From the NCBI GenBank assembly GCA_041642315.1, contig JBEPWQ010000071.1, forward strand, positions 1 to 15,474: a stretch of DNA of 15,474 nt, read 5' to 3'. The DNA comes from JAABSQ01 sp041642315. Lineage in GTDB: Bacteria > Desulfobacterota > Desulfobacteria > Desulfobacterales > Desulfococcaceae. Positions 1 to 6,684 of the stretch are shown here, piece after piece. How positions within the stretch are numbered: the stretch's first letter is position 1; every line of letters starts with the position of its first letter. The translations under genes were made by a program, and so were the position numbers. The notes under the pieces are model-generated. The model worked only from the letters and a program-made list of their open reading frames with translations, made no database searches and had not been told where the DNA came from.

Positions 1-501
1 TTTGATATTGGCCCGCTTTTCCGCTTCATTGGCGGCGATGTTGATGTAGGCGGCCGGTGCCACCTCCAGCACCAGCAGGGTTTCCCCCGCCACCAGCATA
101 CTGCCCCGCCGGAACCGGTTGAGCAGCTGGGCCTGGTAGGGGTCCACATTGGTAATCAACTGCACCGACGCCACAAAGGGTTTGACCCGGCCGGTCTCTT
201 CCAGATCCAGTCGACTTAATACCATTGATCCGGCCTCGAGCACCGCCTGCTGGGAATGGGAGTGGATTTCGAACATCCCGAATTCCCGCTCCACCACTTG
301 GGCCCCGGGCCGGGCTTCGGTGGCCTTCACGGCAATATCCACCAGACGGAACACCTCGTTTCCGGGGGCCACCTCGATATACAAAGACGCCATCCCCTCC
401 ACCATCAAATCGCCCTGGGTCACGGTGCCTACGAATGCGGCGTATTGGGGCTGGGTTCGATCCAGATAACAGTAAACGCGCAATTGAAACTCATCGCCCA
501 T
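1..501 (-). CDS. Tandem circularly permuted BMC-domain shell protein (BMC-T type), 3' end outside window
   Basis: Translating the minus strand from an ATG at 501 gives 167 residues with no stop before the window edge. GAGG lies about 6 nt before the start, which overlaps the last 11 bases of eutJ, so the two are translationally coupled. Two copies of one unit are visible, offset by about 103 residues: QYAAFVGTVTQGDLMVEGM then LYIEVAP (residues 40-46), and AQLLNRFRRGSMLVAGE then LVLEVAP (143-149). The stretch from residue 40 to about 98 lines up with the EutM core (LGMVETRGLVGAIEAADAMVKAA onwards), preceded by two extra N-terminal strands as in permuted BMC domains. I infer a pseudo-hexameric trimer tile like EutL, PduB or CsoS1D, built into the shell. 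It resembles none of the named E. coli Eut proteins closely. The second domain is cut off, so total length and pore residues are unknown. Confidence 0.68.
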   Translation of the reverse strand, partial: MGDEFQLRVYCYLDRTQPQYAAFVGTVTQGDLMVEGMASLYIEVAPGNEVFRLVDIAVKATEARPGAQVVEREFGMFEIHSHSQQAVLEAGSMVLSRLDLEETGRVKPFVASVQLITNVDPYQAQLLNRFRRGSMLVAGETLLVLEVAPAAYINIAANEAEKRANIK

Positions 502-1447
502 AAGTAACCTCGCCTTCTTCTGGAATATCATTCATTGCCGTACCGAGCGGGGTCACAAACAGCGGATAACCCGGAACCAGAGTACGGATACCGGTGACCT
601 GCTCCACGACCCTGTCGATGCCGGGAAAACAGGCGGTGCCGCCGACGAGATATACCGCCTCCACCGAGTGGGCCGCTACATGCCTGGCCACAATGGTTCC
701 GACCTTCTCCATCACCGGACGCACGACCGGGAACAACCGCTCATAGTTGGCGCTGTCTTTTTTGATCTTTTCCGCCTCCTCGAATTCGACCCCCAGAGAA
801 CCCGCAATGACCAGAGAAAAATGGGTACCGCCGGTCGGCTCATCGGCGGTGTAGATGGCCTTTCCGTCTCGAAACACCGCGATGCCGGTGGTGCCGCCGC
901 CCACATCGACGACTGCACCGTTTTGCACCTGCAGCACCGCATTGGCCGCGGTGGGTTCATCCACGGTCCGGTCGCATTCAAATCCGGCCTCCCGGACCAC
1001 ATTCTGGGTCGCCCGGACCTCGTTCGGAGAAACCCCCGGCGGAAATGTGGTGGCGGCCGATTTGAGCTCAAGACCGATCCGTTTTTCCACATTCTGTTTC
1101 AACTCACGGACCAGGCGAATGGCGCCGTGATAGTCTACGACCAGACCGTCGCGGACGATCTGTGCAAACCGGTATTCCCCCGCCAGCGGCTGCATCCGTT
1201 CATCCAGCACGGCCAGGACCGTATAGGCCGTGCCCAGGTCCACCCCGACGTGAACTCGCGGCGGGGATCCCCTTCGGAAAAGATCTGTCTGCTCCGCATC
1301 AGAATCATGGAGTGAGCTCGGATTCGCAGCCTTCGTATCCCGTTCGGAAGCGGCTTGGGGATGATGCGGGGGGCCGGTCGATTGAATCCGGTCGCCCTTC
1401 ATCACCGCAGAAGCCTTTTCCAGAAATCTGTCCAGGTCTGGATTCAC
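491..1447 (-). CDS. eutJ: Ethanolamine utilization protein EutJ, Hsp70/actin-fold family
   Basis: EutJ is a member of the actin/Hsp70 ATPase fold found in eut operons; a chaperone-like role is proposed but its function is not settled. Visible motifs are the phosphate-1 loop VGVDLGTAYTVLAVL, VVRDGIV-like VRDGLVVDYHGA, FPPGV, DEPTA, the phosphate-2 loop VVDVGGGTTGIAVF and the adenosine motif VYLVGGTACFPGI. These follow E. coli EutJ closely. The frame opens with a GTG at 1456, but AAAGGGGA abuts that codon. The GTG at 1447 stands 9 nt behind it, so I chose 1447. About 65 residues precede the first ATPase motif, longer than in E. coli EutJ (about 30), and are low in complexity. The gene follows eutM after a 143-nt gap holding a hairpin and overlaps the next shell gene. 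Confidence 0.9.
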   Translation of the reverse strand: MNPDLDRFLEKASAVMKGDRIQSTGPPHHPQAASERDTKAANPSSLHDSDAEQTDLFRRGSPPRVHVGVDLGTAYTVLAVLDERMQPLAGEYRFAQIVRDGLVVDYHGAIRLVRELKQNVEKRIGLELKSAATTFPPGVSPNEVRATQNVVREAGFECDRTVDEPTAANAVLQVQNGAVVDVGGGTTGIAVFRDGKAIYTADEPTGGTHFSLVIAGSLGVEFEEAEKIKKDSANYERLFPVVRPVMEKVGTIVARHVAAHSVEAVYLVGGTACFPGIDRVVEQVTGIRTLVPGYPLFVTPLGTAMNDIPEEGEVTYGR

Positions 1448-1471
1448 GCAGATCACTCCCCTTTAAACGGC

Positions 1472-1494
1472 CGGACAGATACAATGCCTGTCCG
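1472..1494 (-). repeat. Intercistronic hairpin between eutM and eutJ
   Basis: CGGACAG (1472-1478) and CTGTCCG (1488-1494) form a perfect 7-bp stem with a 9-nt loop. It lies in the gap between the eutM stop and the eutJ start, about 25 nt before eutJ. No run of U follows in the transcript, so it does not look like an intrinsic terminator. A hairpin just 3' of a BMC-H gene could protect the eutM message and help make EutM more abundant than EutJ; that role is inference. Confidence 0.5.
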
Positions 1495-1590
1495 CACCCG
1501 ATGGATAACACCGCTTCGATAGCCCGGGAATCGGCATTCAAACCCGCCGTCCACCCCGAGCATACCCCGCCGATCCGGTTCCGCCGACCG

Positions 1591-1902
1591 CTATGCCTTT
1601 CGGCCGAAGCCGCCCTTGGTCTCCTGGGGCAGGATGATTTCCACATCGTTGTGGGGACGCGGAATCACATGGACCGACACCAGCTCGCCCACCCGCTTGG
1701 CGGCGGCCGCACCGGCATCCGTGGCCGCCTTCACCGCCCCCACATCACCCCGAACCATCACGGTGACGAAACCGCCGCCGATGTACTCACTGCCGATGAG
1801 ATGAACGTTGGCGGCCTTGACCATGGCGTCCGCCGCCTCGATGGCGCCGACCAGCCCCCTGGTTTCCACCATACCCAGAGCAATCATTTGAATGTCAACC
1901 AT
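1591..1902 (-). CDS. eutM: BMC-H hexameric shell protein, EutM/PduA type
   Basis: This 103-residue protein is a single Pfam-BMC domain, the hexamer-forming tile that makes up most of the shell facets. The match to EutM and PduA is almost continuous: ALGMVETRGLVGAIEAADAM, then VMVRGDVGAVKAATDAGAAA, then VHVIPRPHNDVE. The central-pore loop reads YIGGG (residues 40-44), close to QIGGG of EutM and KIGSG of PduA; pores of this type pass small polar substrates such as ethanolamine. The tail KGGFGRKA is slightly longer than in PduA. AAAGGAG lies 8-9 nt before the ATG. The gene follows eutE by 32 nt. PduA-type naming is equally defensible from sequence alone; context favours EutM. Confidence 0.96.
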   Translation of the reverse strand: MVDIQMIALGMVETRGLVGAIEAADAMVKAANVHLIGSEYIGGGFVTVMVRGDVGAVKAATDAGAAAAKRVGELVSVHVIPRPHNDVEIILPQETKGGFGRKA

Positions 1903-1934
1903 TGCACACTTCTCCTTTTATATTGTGGCTTTCA

Positions 1935-3428
1935 TTAGGATATCCCATGTCGGGCCAGTTCTTCGATCACCGCCCGGATCACTTTTGCCAATTCAGCGGG
2001 ATCCAGGTCGCCGGCATTGAGTGGAGCGGAAGTAAGCGTCGCCGCTCCCTCAACCAGAGCTCCGGCCGGCGGGGCCTTGATCTGGCGGGCCACCCGTTTG
2101 ATGTTGAGCAAATGGGTGGTGGTGATATTATCGCCGCTGATGGCCCCGCCGATTCCGCCCGACCCCAGCGTCAGGGCCGGCATCAGGCCGGTGGTCACCC
2201 CCACCGACCCCAAGGTGCCCATGGTGTTCACCAGCAGACGGAACACCGGCTTCTTCAGACCGAAGGCCATAATCACCTCTTCATCGGCGGCATGGATGAC
2301 CAGACTATGGCCCCGCCCCCCGAAGAAGATCATGTCGATGCACCGGTCGCACCCGGCCTGCCAGCCGTCCGCCTCGTACCAGCCGAGAACGGTGGTCAGC
2401 TTTTCCCGAGAGAGCGGCTCGTCCGGCCCCACTGTGTCCAGGGGTGCCACCAGGATGCGGGCCCGGTCGGGGATGGAAATGCCCGCCATCCGGCCCAGGG
2501 ATTGAGGCGTCTGGCCGACACTTCGAGGATTGATGGCGCCGTTGGGAAAAAACAGCGCCCGAGCCAGGGCATCCGCCTGATCCGGATCCACAAAAAAAGC
2601 GCCCAGACGTTCCATTTCGGCTCGCAGCCCGGCCGCAATCGGCCGGTCCGCCACCACCGCCTGCTCGGTGGCGCAGATCACCGAATTGTCGAAGGATTTG
2701 CTGGAAACGATCAAGGATGCCGCCGACTGAACATCGGCGCTGCGGTCGACATAACAGGGGACATTGCCGGGGCCGACCCCGTAGGCCGGCTTGCCCATGC
2801 TGTGAGCGGCCCGGACCATATCCGACCCGCCGGTGGCCAGGATCACGGCGGTGTTCTCATGCCGCATTAATTCCTGGGTGCCGGGCAGCGAAACGGCGGA
2901 CATGCAGCCCACCAATCCCGAAGGCATGCCCGCCGATTCGCCTGCCGCCGCCATCAGTTTTGCCGCCTCTCCGCAGCACTTCCAGGCCGAGGGATGGGGC
3001 GCGTTGACGATACCGTTTCGGGCTTTCACCGCGATCAGGGTGTTGTGGATGAGTGTGGATGTCGGGTTGGTGCTGGGGCTTAACGCCGCCACCACCCCCA
3101 TGGGCCAGCCGATTTCCACTACTCCCTTGGCCGGGTCCTCCCGAAGCACCCCCACCGTCCTGATGTCCTGAATGGATTCCCAGACGCCCCGGCTGGCGAG
3201 CTGGTTTTTCAAGGTTTTGTGTCGGGGAACGCCATAACCGGTCTCCTCGTTCGCCATCCGCCCCAGACGTTCGGAAGCCTGATAGGCCGCATCGGCCATG
3301 GCCTTGCAGACACGGTCCACCTGTTCCTGGCTGAACTCCAAAAATTTCTCCTGGGCCCCATGGCAACGGTCGATCAATCGGCGCGCTTCCTGGATCGAGA
3401 CCAGGTCTTTGTCGAAATCCCGGCTCAT
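1935..3428 (-). CDS. eutE: CoA-acylating acetaldehyde dehydrogenase (EutE-type)
   Basis: The enzyme oxidises acetaldehyde to acetyl-CoA with NAD+ and CoA inside the microcompartment. With the start at 3428 it has 497 residues. The frame is open to 3458, but GAGGGAGG sits just before the 3428 ATG, and the longer start would overlap eutL. The nucleophile is Cys252 in SFDNSVICATEQAVV. That motif is closer to the aldehyde-dehydrogenase half of AdhE (FDNGxICASEQ) than to the enterobacterial EutE/PduP motif as I recall it. LSPSTNPTST (about 117-126) and PAYGVGPGNVP (214-224) are typical of this family. There is no separate N-terminal encapsulation helix. Instead the protein ends, after a small-residue linker, in an amphipathic helix DPAELAKVIRAVIEELARHG (about 476-495), which resembles a microcompartment targeting peptide. 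Confidence 0.92.
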   Translation of the reverse strand: MSRDFDKDLVSIQEARRLIDRCHGAQEKFLEFSQEQVDRVCKAMADAAYQASERLGRMANEETGYGVPRHKTLKNQLASRGVWESIQDIRTVGVLREDPAKGVVEIGWPMGVVAALSPSTNPTSTLIHNTLIAVKARNGIVNAPHPSAWKCCGEAAKLMAAAGESAGMPSGLVGCMSAVSLPGTQELMRHENTAVILATGGSDMVRAAHSMGKPAYGVGPGNVPCYVDRSADVQSAASLIVSSKSFDNSVICATEQAVVADRPIAAGLRAEMERLGAFFVDPDQADALARALFFPNGAINPRSVGQTPQSLGRMAGISIPDRARILVAPLDTVGPDEPLSREKLTTVLGWYEADGWQAGCDRCIDMIFFGGRGHSLVIHAADEEVIMAFGLKKPVFRLLVNTMGTLGSVGVTTGLMPALTLGSGGIGGAISGDNITTTHLLNIKRVARQIKAPPAGALVEGAATLTSAPLNAGDLDPAELAKVIRAVIEELARHGIS

Positions 3429-3438
3429 GCCGCCTCCC

Positions 3439-4095
3439 TCAGAATCGGATCGGATCATTGGCGACCTCCAGCACCGCCTCCCGAAAAGCGTCGCAGGCGG
3501 CTTTGCATGCGCTCTGGGTGCCGGTCAGCAGTCCGCCGGAGAAGTTGGTCTCCGACGGCGGTTCAAACCAGACCCTGATTTCCACATCGGCGGCCTTCAG
3601 GGCCGCATCGAGGCCGAAGGTGGCTTCCAGGGGGCAGGCGATCAGGTATGCCAGCGGCTCACCCAGGGGAACGTCGGCCATTTTGGACAGATAAGAGCCG
3701 GTCCTGGAAACGGTGTGTGCAAAAAAGGCGTTGGCGCCCGATTGGTCGGCGGCGTAAAACCAGGCCTCATTCTGGGCATAAGCCTGGGTGGCGGCAACCG
3801 CCGCGCGCACCTCGGCCGGATCCGGTCCGGCGAACATGGCGATGATTTCACCGGAAAGGGGTCCGGAAGCATGCGCCGCACCGGCATAAAAGGATTTGGC
3901 GTACACCACTTCCACATCCGCCATCTTTGTGCCTTCATCGATGGATACATAGAGCGCGTCGTCGATCGTACAGGTGATCAGTCCCAGGCTTCTCTGATTC
4001 GGAGCCAGGTTCAGTTTTTTCCCCAGCCCCGAATCCAGATTGGGAATGATTCTCACCGCCAGGATCTCGGGTTTGATCGGATCTAAAACAGCCAT
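3439..4095 (-). CDS. eutL: BMC-T trimeric shell protein EutL
   Basis: EutL is a tandem, circularly permuted BMC protein that forms trimers with a gated central pore in the shell. The 218 residues match E. coli EutL (219) end to end: LDPIKPEILAVRII, RSLGLITCTIDD, VEVVYAKSFYAGAAHASG, FLAHVVSRTGSYLS-like FFAHTVSRTGSYLS, PLEATFGLDAALKAADV, PPSETNFSGGLLTGTQSACK and the final AVLEVANDPI. It is followed 10 nt later by eutE and preceded by eutC with a 63-nt gap. The ribosome site is modest (GGGAAAAG). It is one of at least two tandem-BMC proteins in this operon, the other being at the left edge. Confidence 0.96.
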   Translation of the reverse strand: MAVLDPIKPEILAVRIIPNLDSGLGKKLNLAPNQRSLGLITCTIDDALYVSIDEGTKMADVEVVYAKSFYAGAAHASGPLSGEIIAMFAGPDPAEVRAAVAATQAYAQNEAWFYAADQSGANAFFAHTVSRTGSYLSKMADVPLGEPLAYLIACPLEATFGLDAALKAADVEIRVWFEPPSETNFSGGLLTGTQSACKAACDAFREAVLEVANDPIRF

Positions 4096-4158
4096 CGGCT
4101 TTTCCCGCCCATCAAAAGTTCAGAAGGGTACCTTCGATTCATCGCATCCGCGGCCGGT

Positions 4159-5046
4159 CTATACCATTTTGAGTTCAACACCGCTCGCCTTCTCCTGAAT
4201 CATTTTCTGGATGAGCTGGACGGCATGGGCACCGGCCTCCAGCGGATTGAGCCCGCCTTCATAGATGTTGCAGATGGCGTCCCGGTTGGCGTCGGTAGAG
4301 TCCGGTTTCGGACGGTACCCCAGGTAGATGCTCATGCTCTGGGCCCGGGCCAGGCCGGGCCGCTCCCCGATCAGAACGGCGCATACCTTGGCGTCGACAA
4401 TGGCGTTGACTTCGTTGAGCAGACCGACCCGGGCGTTTTTCACAAAAAAAAGGGTACCCATCGACAGTCCGGCGTTTTGCAGGCCCTGCCGAATCACCGG
4501 GATGATCTGCGGCAGGTTGTGCTCAATGGCCGCGCCGCTCAGACCGTCACCGACAAAAATCTGGACATCGGGATTTTTGGCACATCGCTCCCGAATCATC
4601 GCTTTGGCCTCTTCAGTCAGCCGGCGCCCCAGATCCGGCCGCTTCAGATACTCCTGCCGGTCGGCCGCCCGGCTCTCCACGGTAAAAAGCCCCAGCTCCT
4701 CCAAAAGGCCGGAAGCCACCTCGTGCATCAGAGCATCCTGGGTCACCCCGTGGTCGGCCTGAAACAGGAGACTGGCGGCGGTACGCGGCCGGGGTCCGCT
4801 GCGCCCCACGCCGATGCGGGCCGGAGTGGCCGACATCAGCGCCCGAAGCCCGTCCGGATTGATCGGCTGGTCAATGCCCGGGAGCTGCCGGGCTTCGGCC
4901 GTGGCGGGGTCTTCCAGGTCGATTCGAAGGTCGTTTCCACCGGTTTCCGATGGAACGTGAGGGGTGTCCGCTTCGGCTTCCCCGTTGGACTTTTGCATCT
5001 CCGCCAATACCGCTTGAACAATGGCCTGGATGTCGGTTTCCTGCAT
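4159..5046 (-). CDS. eutC: Ethanolamine ammonia-lyase, small subunit EutC
   Basis: EutC pairs with EutB to form the adenosylcobalamin-dependent lyase that turns ethanolamine into acetaldehyde and ammonia, and it contributes to cofactor binding. The 295 residues carry family signatures: ARIGVGRSGPRPRTAASLLF, FQADHGVTQDAL, FVGDGLSGAAIE, LIGERPGLARAQSMSIYLGY and the cysteine-containing RDAICNIYEGGLNP. The first 19 residues (METD-like MQETDIQAIVQAVLAEMQK) form an amphipathic helix followed by a polar, acidic linker, the layout of a BMC encapsulation peptide. AAGGAAAGGGG precedes the ATG. EutC is separated from eutB by 227 nt that hold a large inverted repeat, an unusual gap between two subunits of one enzyme. 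Confidence 0.96.
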   Translation of the reverse strand: MQETDIQAIVQAVLAEMQKSNGEAEADTPHVPSETGGNDLRIDLEDPATAEARQLPGIDQPINPDGLRALMSATPARIGVGRSGPRPRTAASLLFQADHGVTQDALMHEVASGLLEELGLFTVESRAADRQEYLKRPDLGRRLTEEAKAMIRERCAKNPDVQIFVGDGLSGAAIEHNLPQIIPVIRQGLQNAGLSMGTLFFVKNARVGLLNEVNAIVDAKVCAVLIGERPGLARAQSMSIYLGYRPKPDSTDANRDAICNIYEGGLNPLEAGAHAVQLIQKMIQEKASGVELKMV

Positions 5047-5102
5047 GACCCCTTTCCTTTTATTCTATTCCGTCCATCGGTGCGATTCCCGATTCGGCCG
5101 CC

Positions 5103-5120
5103 CCGATCCTGCAAGATCGG
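5103..5120. repeat. Short inverted repeat upstream of eutC
   Basis: CCGATC (5103-5108) and GATCGG (5115-5120) form a perfect 6-bp stem with a 6-nt loop in the eutB-eutC gap, next to the much larger repeat at 5124-5259. In the transcript it would stand about 55 nt before the eutC start. It may be a minor extension of that structure or chance. Confidence 0.4.
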
Positions 5121-5123
5121 TCC

Positions 5124-5259
5124 TTGATCACCGTTTCGACCAGCCTGAAATAATAGAGAGGTCATCCCGGGATATTTCCCCGGACCGGGAAGCTGTTTGA
5201 GCAAATGCGAGTTCTTGCCGGGCCGGGGAAATATCCCGGGATGGCCGAAACGTGATCAA
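5124..5259 (-). repeat. 136-nt nested inverted repeat (long hairpin) between eutB and eutC
   Basis: The inner stem pairs 5160-5192 with 5214-5246, with 30 of 33 positions complementary, including an unbroken 21-bp block (5163-5183 with 5223-5243). The loop is 21 nt (5193-5213). The outer stem pairs TTGATCACCGTTTCG (5124-5138) with CGAAACGTGATCAA (5246-5259), allowing one bulged base; a 21-nt internal loop lies on one side. The element starts about 15 nt after the eutB stop. No U-run follows in the minus-strand transcript, so a simple terminator is unlikely. Candidates are an mRNA stability or processing element, or a miniature inverted-repeat (MITE/REP-like) insertion. The pairing is seen directly; the role is not known. 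Confidence 0.85.
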
Positions 5260-5273
5260 ATCCATAAGATCGA

Positions 5274-6641
5274 TCATCGGCTCAGGAAAAAGGACGCATC
5301 ACCCGCTTGGGCGGTAAGCACGCCGTTTTTCATAAGACCCAGATCCTCCAGCCAGGATTCAAACTCCGGAAGGGGACGCAGGCCCAGGGTCTGCCGCAGC
5401 GAGGGGGCGTCGTGAAAACTGGTGCATTGATAGGCCAGCATGGCGTCATCGCCCATGGGTACGCCCATGAAGTAGTTGCAGCCGGCCGCCGTGAGCAGCA
5501 CCGCCAGATTTTCGATGTCGTTCTGGGTGGCCCGGGCGTGATTGGTATAACATGCATCACAGCCCATGGGAATCCCGATCAGCTTGCCCATGAAATGGTC
5601 TTCCAGACCGGCCCGGGTGATCTGGACCGCATCGTAGAGATATTCCGGCCCGATAAACCCCACCACCGTATTGACCTGATATGGCTTCCACCGCTTGGCC
5701 AGGCCATAGATTCGGGCTTCCAGAGTGAGCTGATCCCAGCCGTTGTGGGCGTCCGCCGACAATGCCGATCCCTGCCCGGTCTCGAAGTACATGTAGTTCG
5801 GCCCGGTCGGCCAGCAGTATTTCTGCGCCAGTCCATAGGCTTCGTCCAGCATGCCCACATCCACCCCGAAGCTCTCGTTGCCCCGCTGGGAACCGGAGAG
5901 GCTCTGAAAGACCAACCCCACCGGAGCCCCTTTTTTCATGGCCTGCATCTGGGTGGTCACATGGGAGAGGAGGCAGTTCTGGGTCGGAATGTCCCAGGTC
6001 CGGATAATGTCATAGCTCATGTCGAGCAGCCGGGAGACGCTGGACAGGCTGTCGTCCACCGGGTTGATGCCGATGACGCTGTCTCCGGACCCGTACGAAA
6101 GCCCCTCGTAGACGGCAGCCCGAATGCCTTCCGGGCTGTCGACCGGATGATTCGGCTGGCACCGGCTGGCCAGGGTCCCGGGCAGTCCGGCGGTATTCGC
6201 ACAGTGGGAGGTGACCCGAATCTTTTTGGCGGCGTAGATCAGATCGAGGTTCGACATCAGTTTGGTCACCGCCGCCGCCATTTCACCGGTCAGCGCATTG
6301 GACACCCGACGAATCATTTCCGCGGTGGTGGTGTCCGCCAGCAGCCATTCTCTGAACTCCCCCACCGTCCAGCCCTTGATTTCCGCAAAAATCGTTTCAT
6401 TGACCGCATCGTCGATCACCCGGGTGACCTCGTCCTGATCATAGTCCACCGCCGGGTTGGCGCGAAGCGTCTCCAGTGTGACCTCGGCCAGGACATATTT
6501 GGCGGCCACCCGTTCGGAAATGGACGCGGCGGCCAGTCCGGCCAGTTCGTCGCCGGATTTGGATTCATTGGCCTTTCCCATCAGCTCCCGTATGTCCCGG
6601 AATTCAAAGGTCTGGCCGAACAGTTTCGTCCGCAGCAGCAT
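5274..6641 (-). CDS. eutB: Ethanolamine ammonia-lyase, large subunit EutB
   Basis: EutB is the catalytic TIM-barrel subunit of adenosylcobalamin-dependent ethanolamine ammonia-lyase. The 455-residue protein matches E. coli EutB (453) along its length. The ethanolamine-binding residues known for E. coli are all present with the same numbering: Arg160 and Gln162 (SRCQPN), Asn193 (GINPVDD), Glu287 (YFETGQGSALSA) and Asp362 (MGCDACYTNHA). IVNTVVGFIGPEYLY-like VNTVVGFIGPEYLYD and RAGLEDHFMGKL are also near-identical. This makes ethanolamine the clear substrate of the compartment. The gene lies 43 nt after eutA, with GAAAGGG 7 nt before the ATG. A long antisense open frame over it is a coding shadow. 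Confidence 0.98.
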   Translation of the reverse strand: MLLRTKLFGQTFEFRDIRELMGKANESKSGDELAGLAAASISERVAAKYVLAEVTLETLRANPAVDYDQDEVTRVIDDAVNETIFAEIKGWTVGEFREWLLADTTTAEMIRRVSNALTGEMAAAVTKLMSNLDLIYAAKKIRVTSHCANTAGLPGTLASRCQPNHPVDSPEGIRAAVYEGLSYGSGDSVIGINPVDDSLSSVSRLLDMSYDIIRTWDIPTQNCLLSHVTTQMQAMKKGAPVGLVFQSLSGSQRGNESFGVDVGMLDEAYGLAQKYCWPTGPNYMYFETGQGSALSADAHNGWDQLTLEARIYGLAKRWKPYQVNTVVGFIGPEYLYDAVQITRAGLEDHFMGKLIGIPMGCDACYTNHARATQNDIENLAVLLTAAGCNYFMGVPMGDDAMLAYQCTSFHDAPSLRQTLGLRPLPEFESWLEDLGLMKNGVLTAQAGDASFFLSR

Positions 6642-6684
6642 GAAGCATCCCTTTCCTCAGGCGGCGCTCATGAGCCCAAATAGA

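Noticed and set aside
5124..5259. The eutB-eutC hairpin as an intrinsic terminator
   Set aside because: No U-run follows either stem in the minus-strand transcript, and ending transcription there would separate the two subunits of one enzyme.
5307..6683. A 458-residue open frame on the plus strand, antisense to eutB
   Set aside because: It mirrors the codon structure of a highly conserved eutB in GC-rich DNA; its product is rich in His, Gly and Pro and has no family features.
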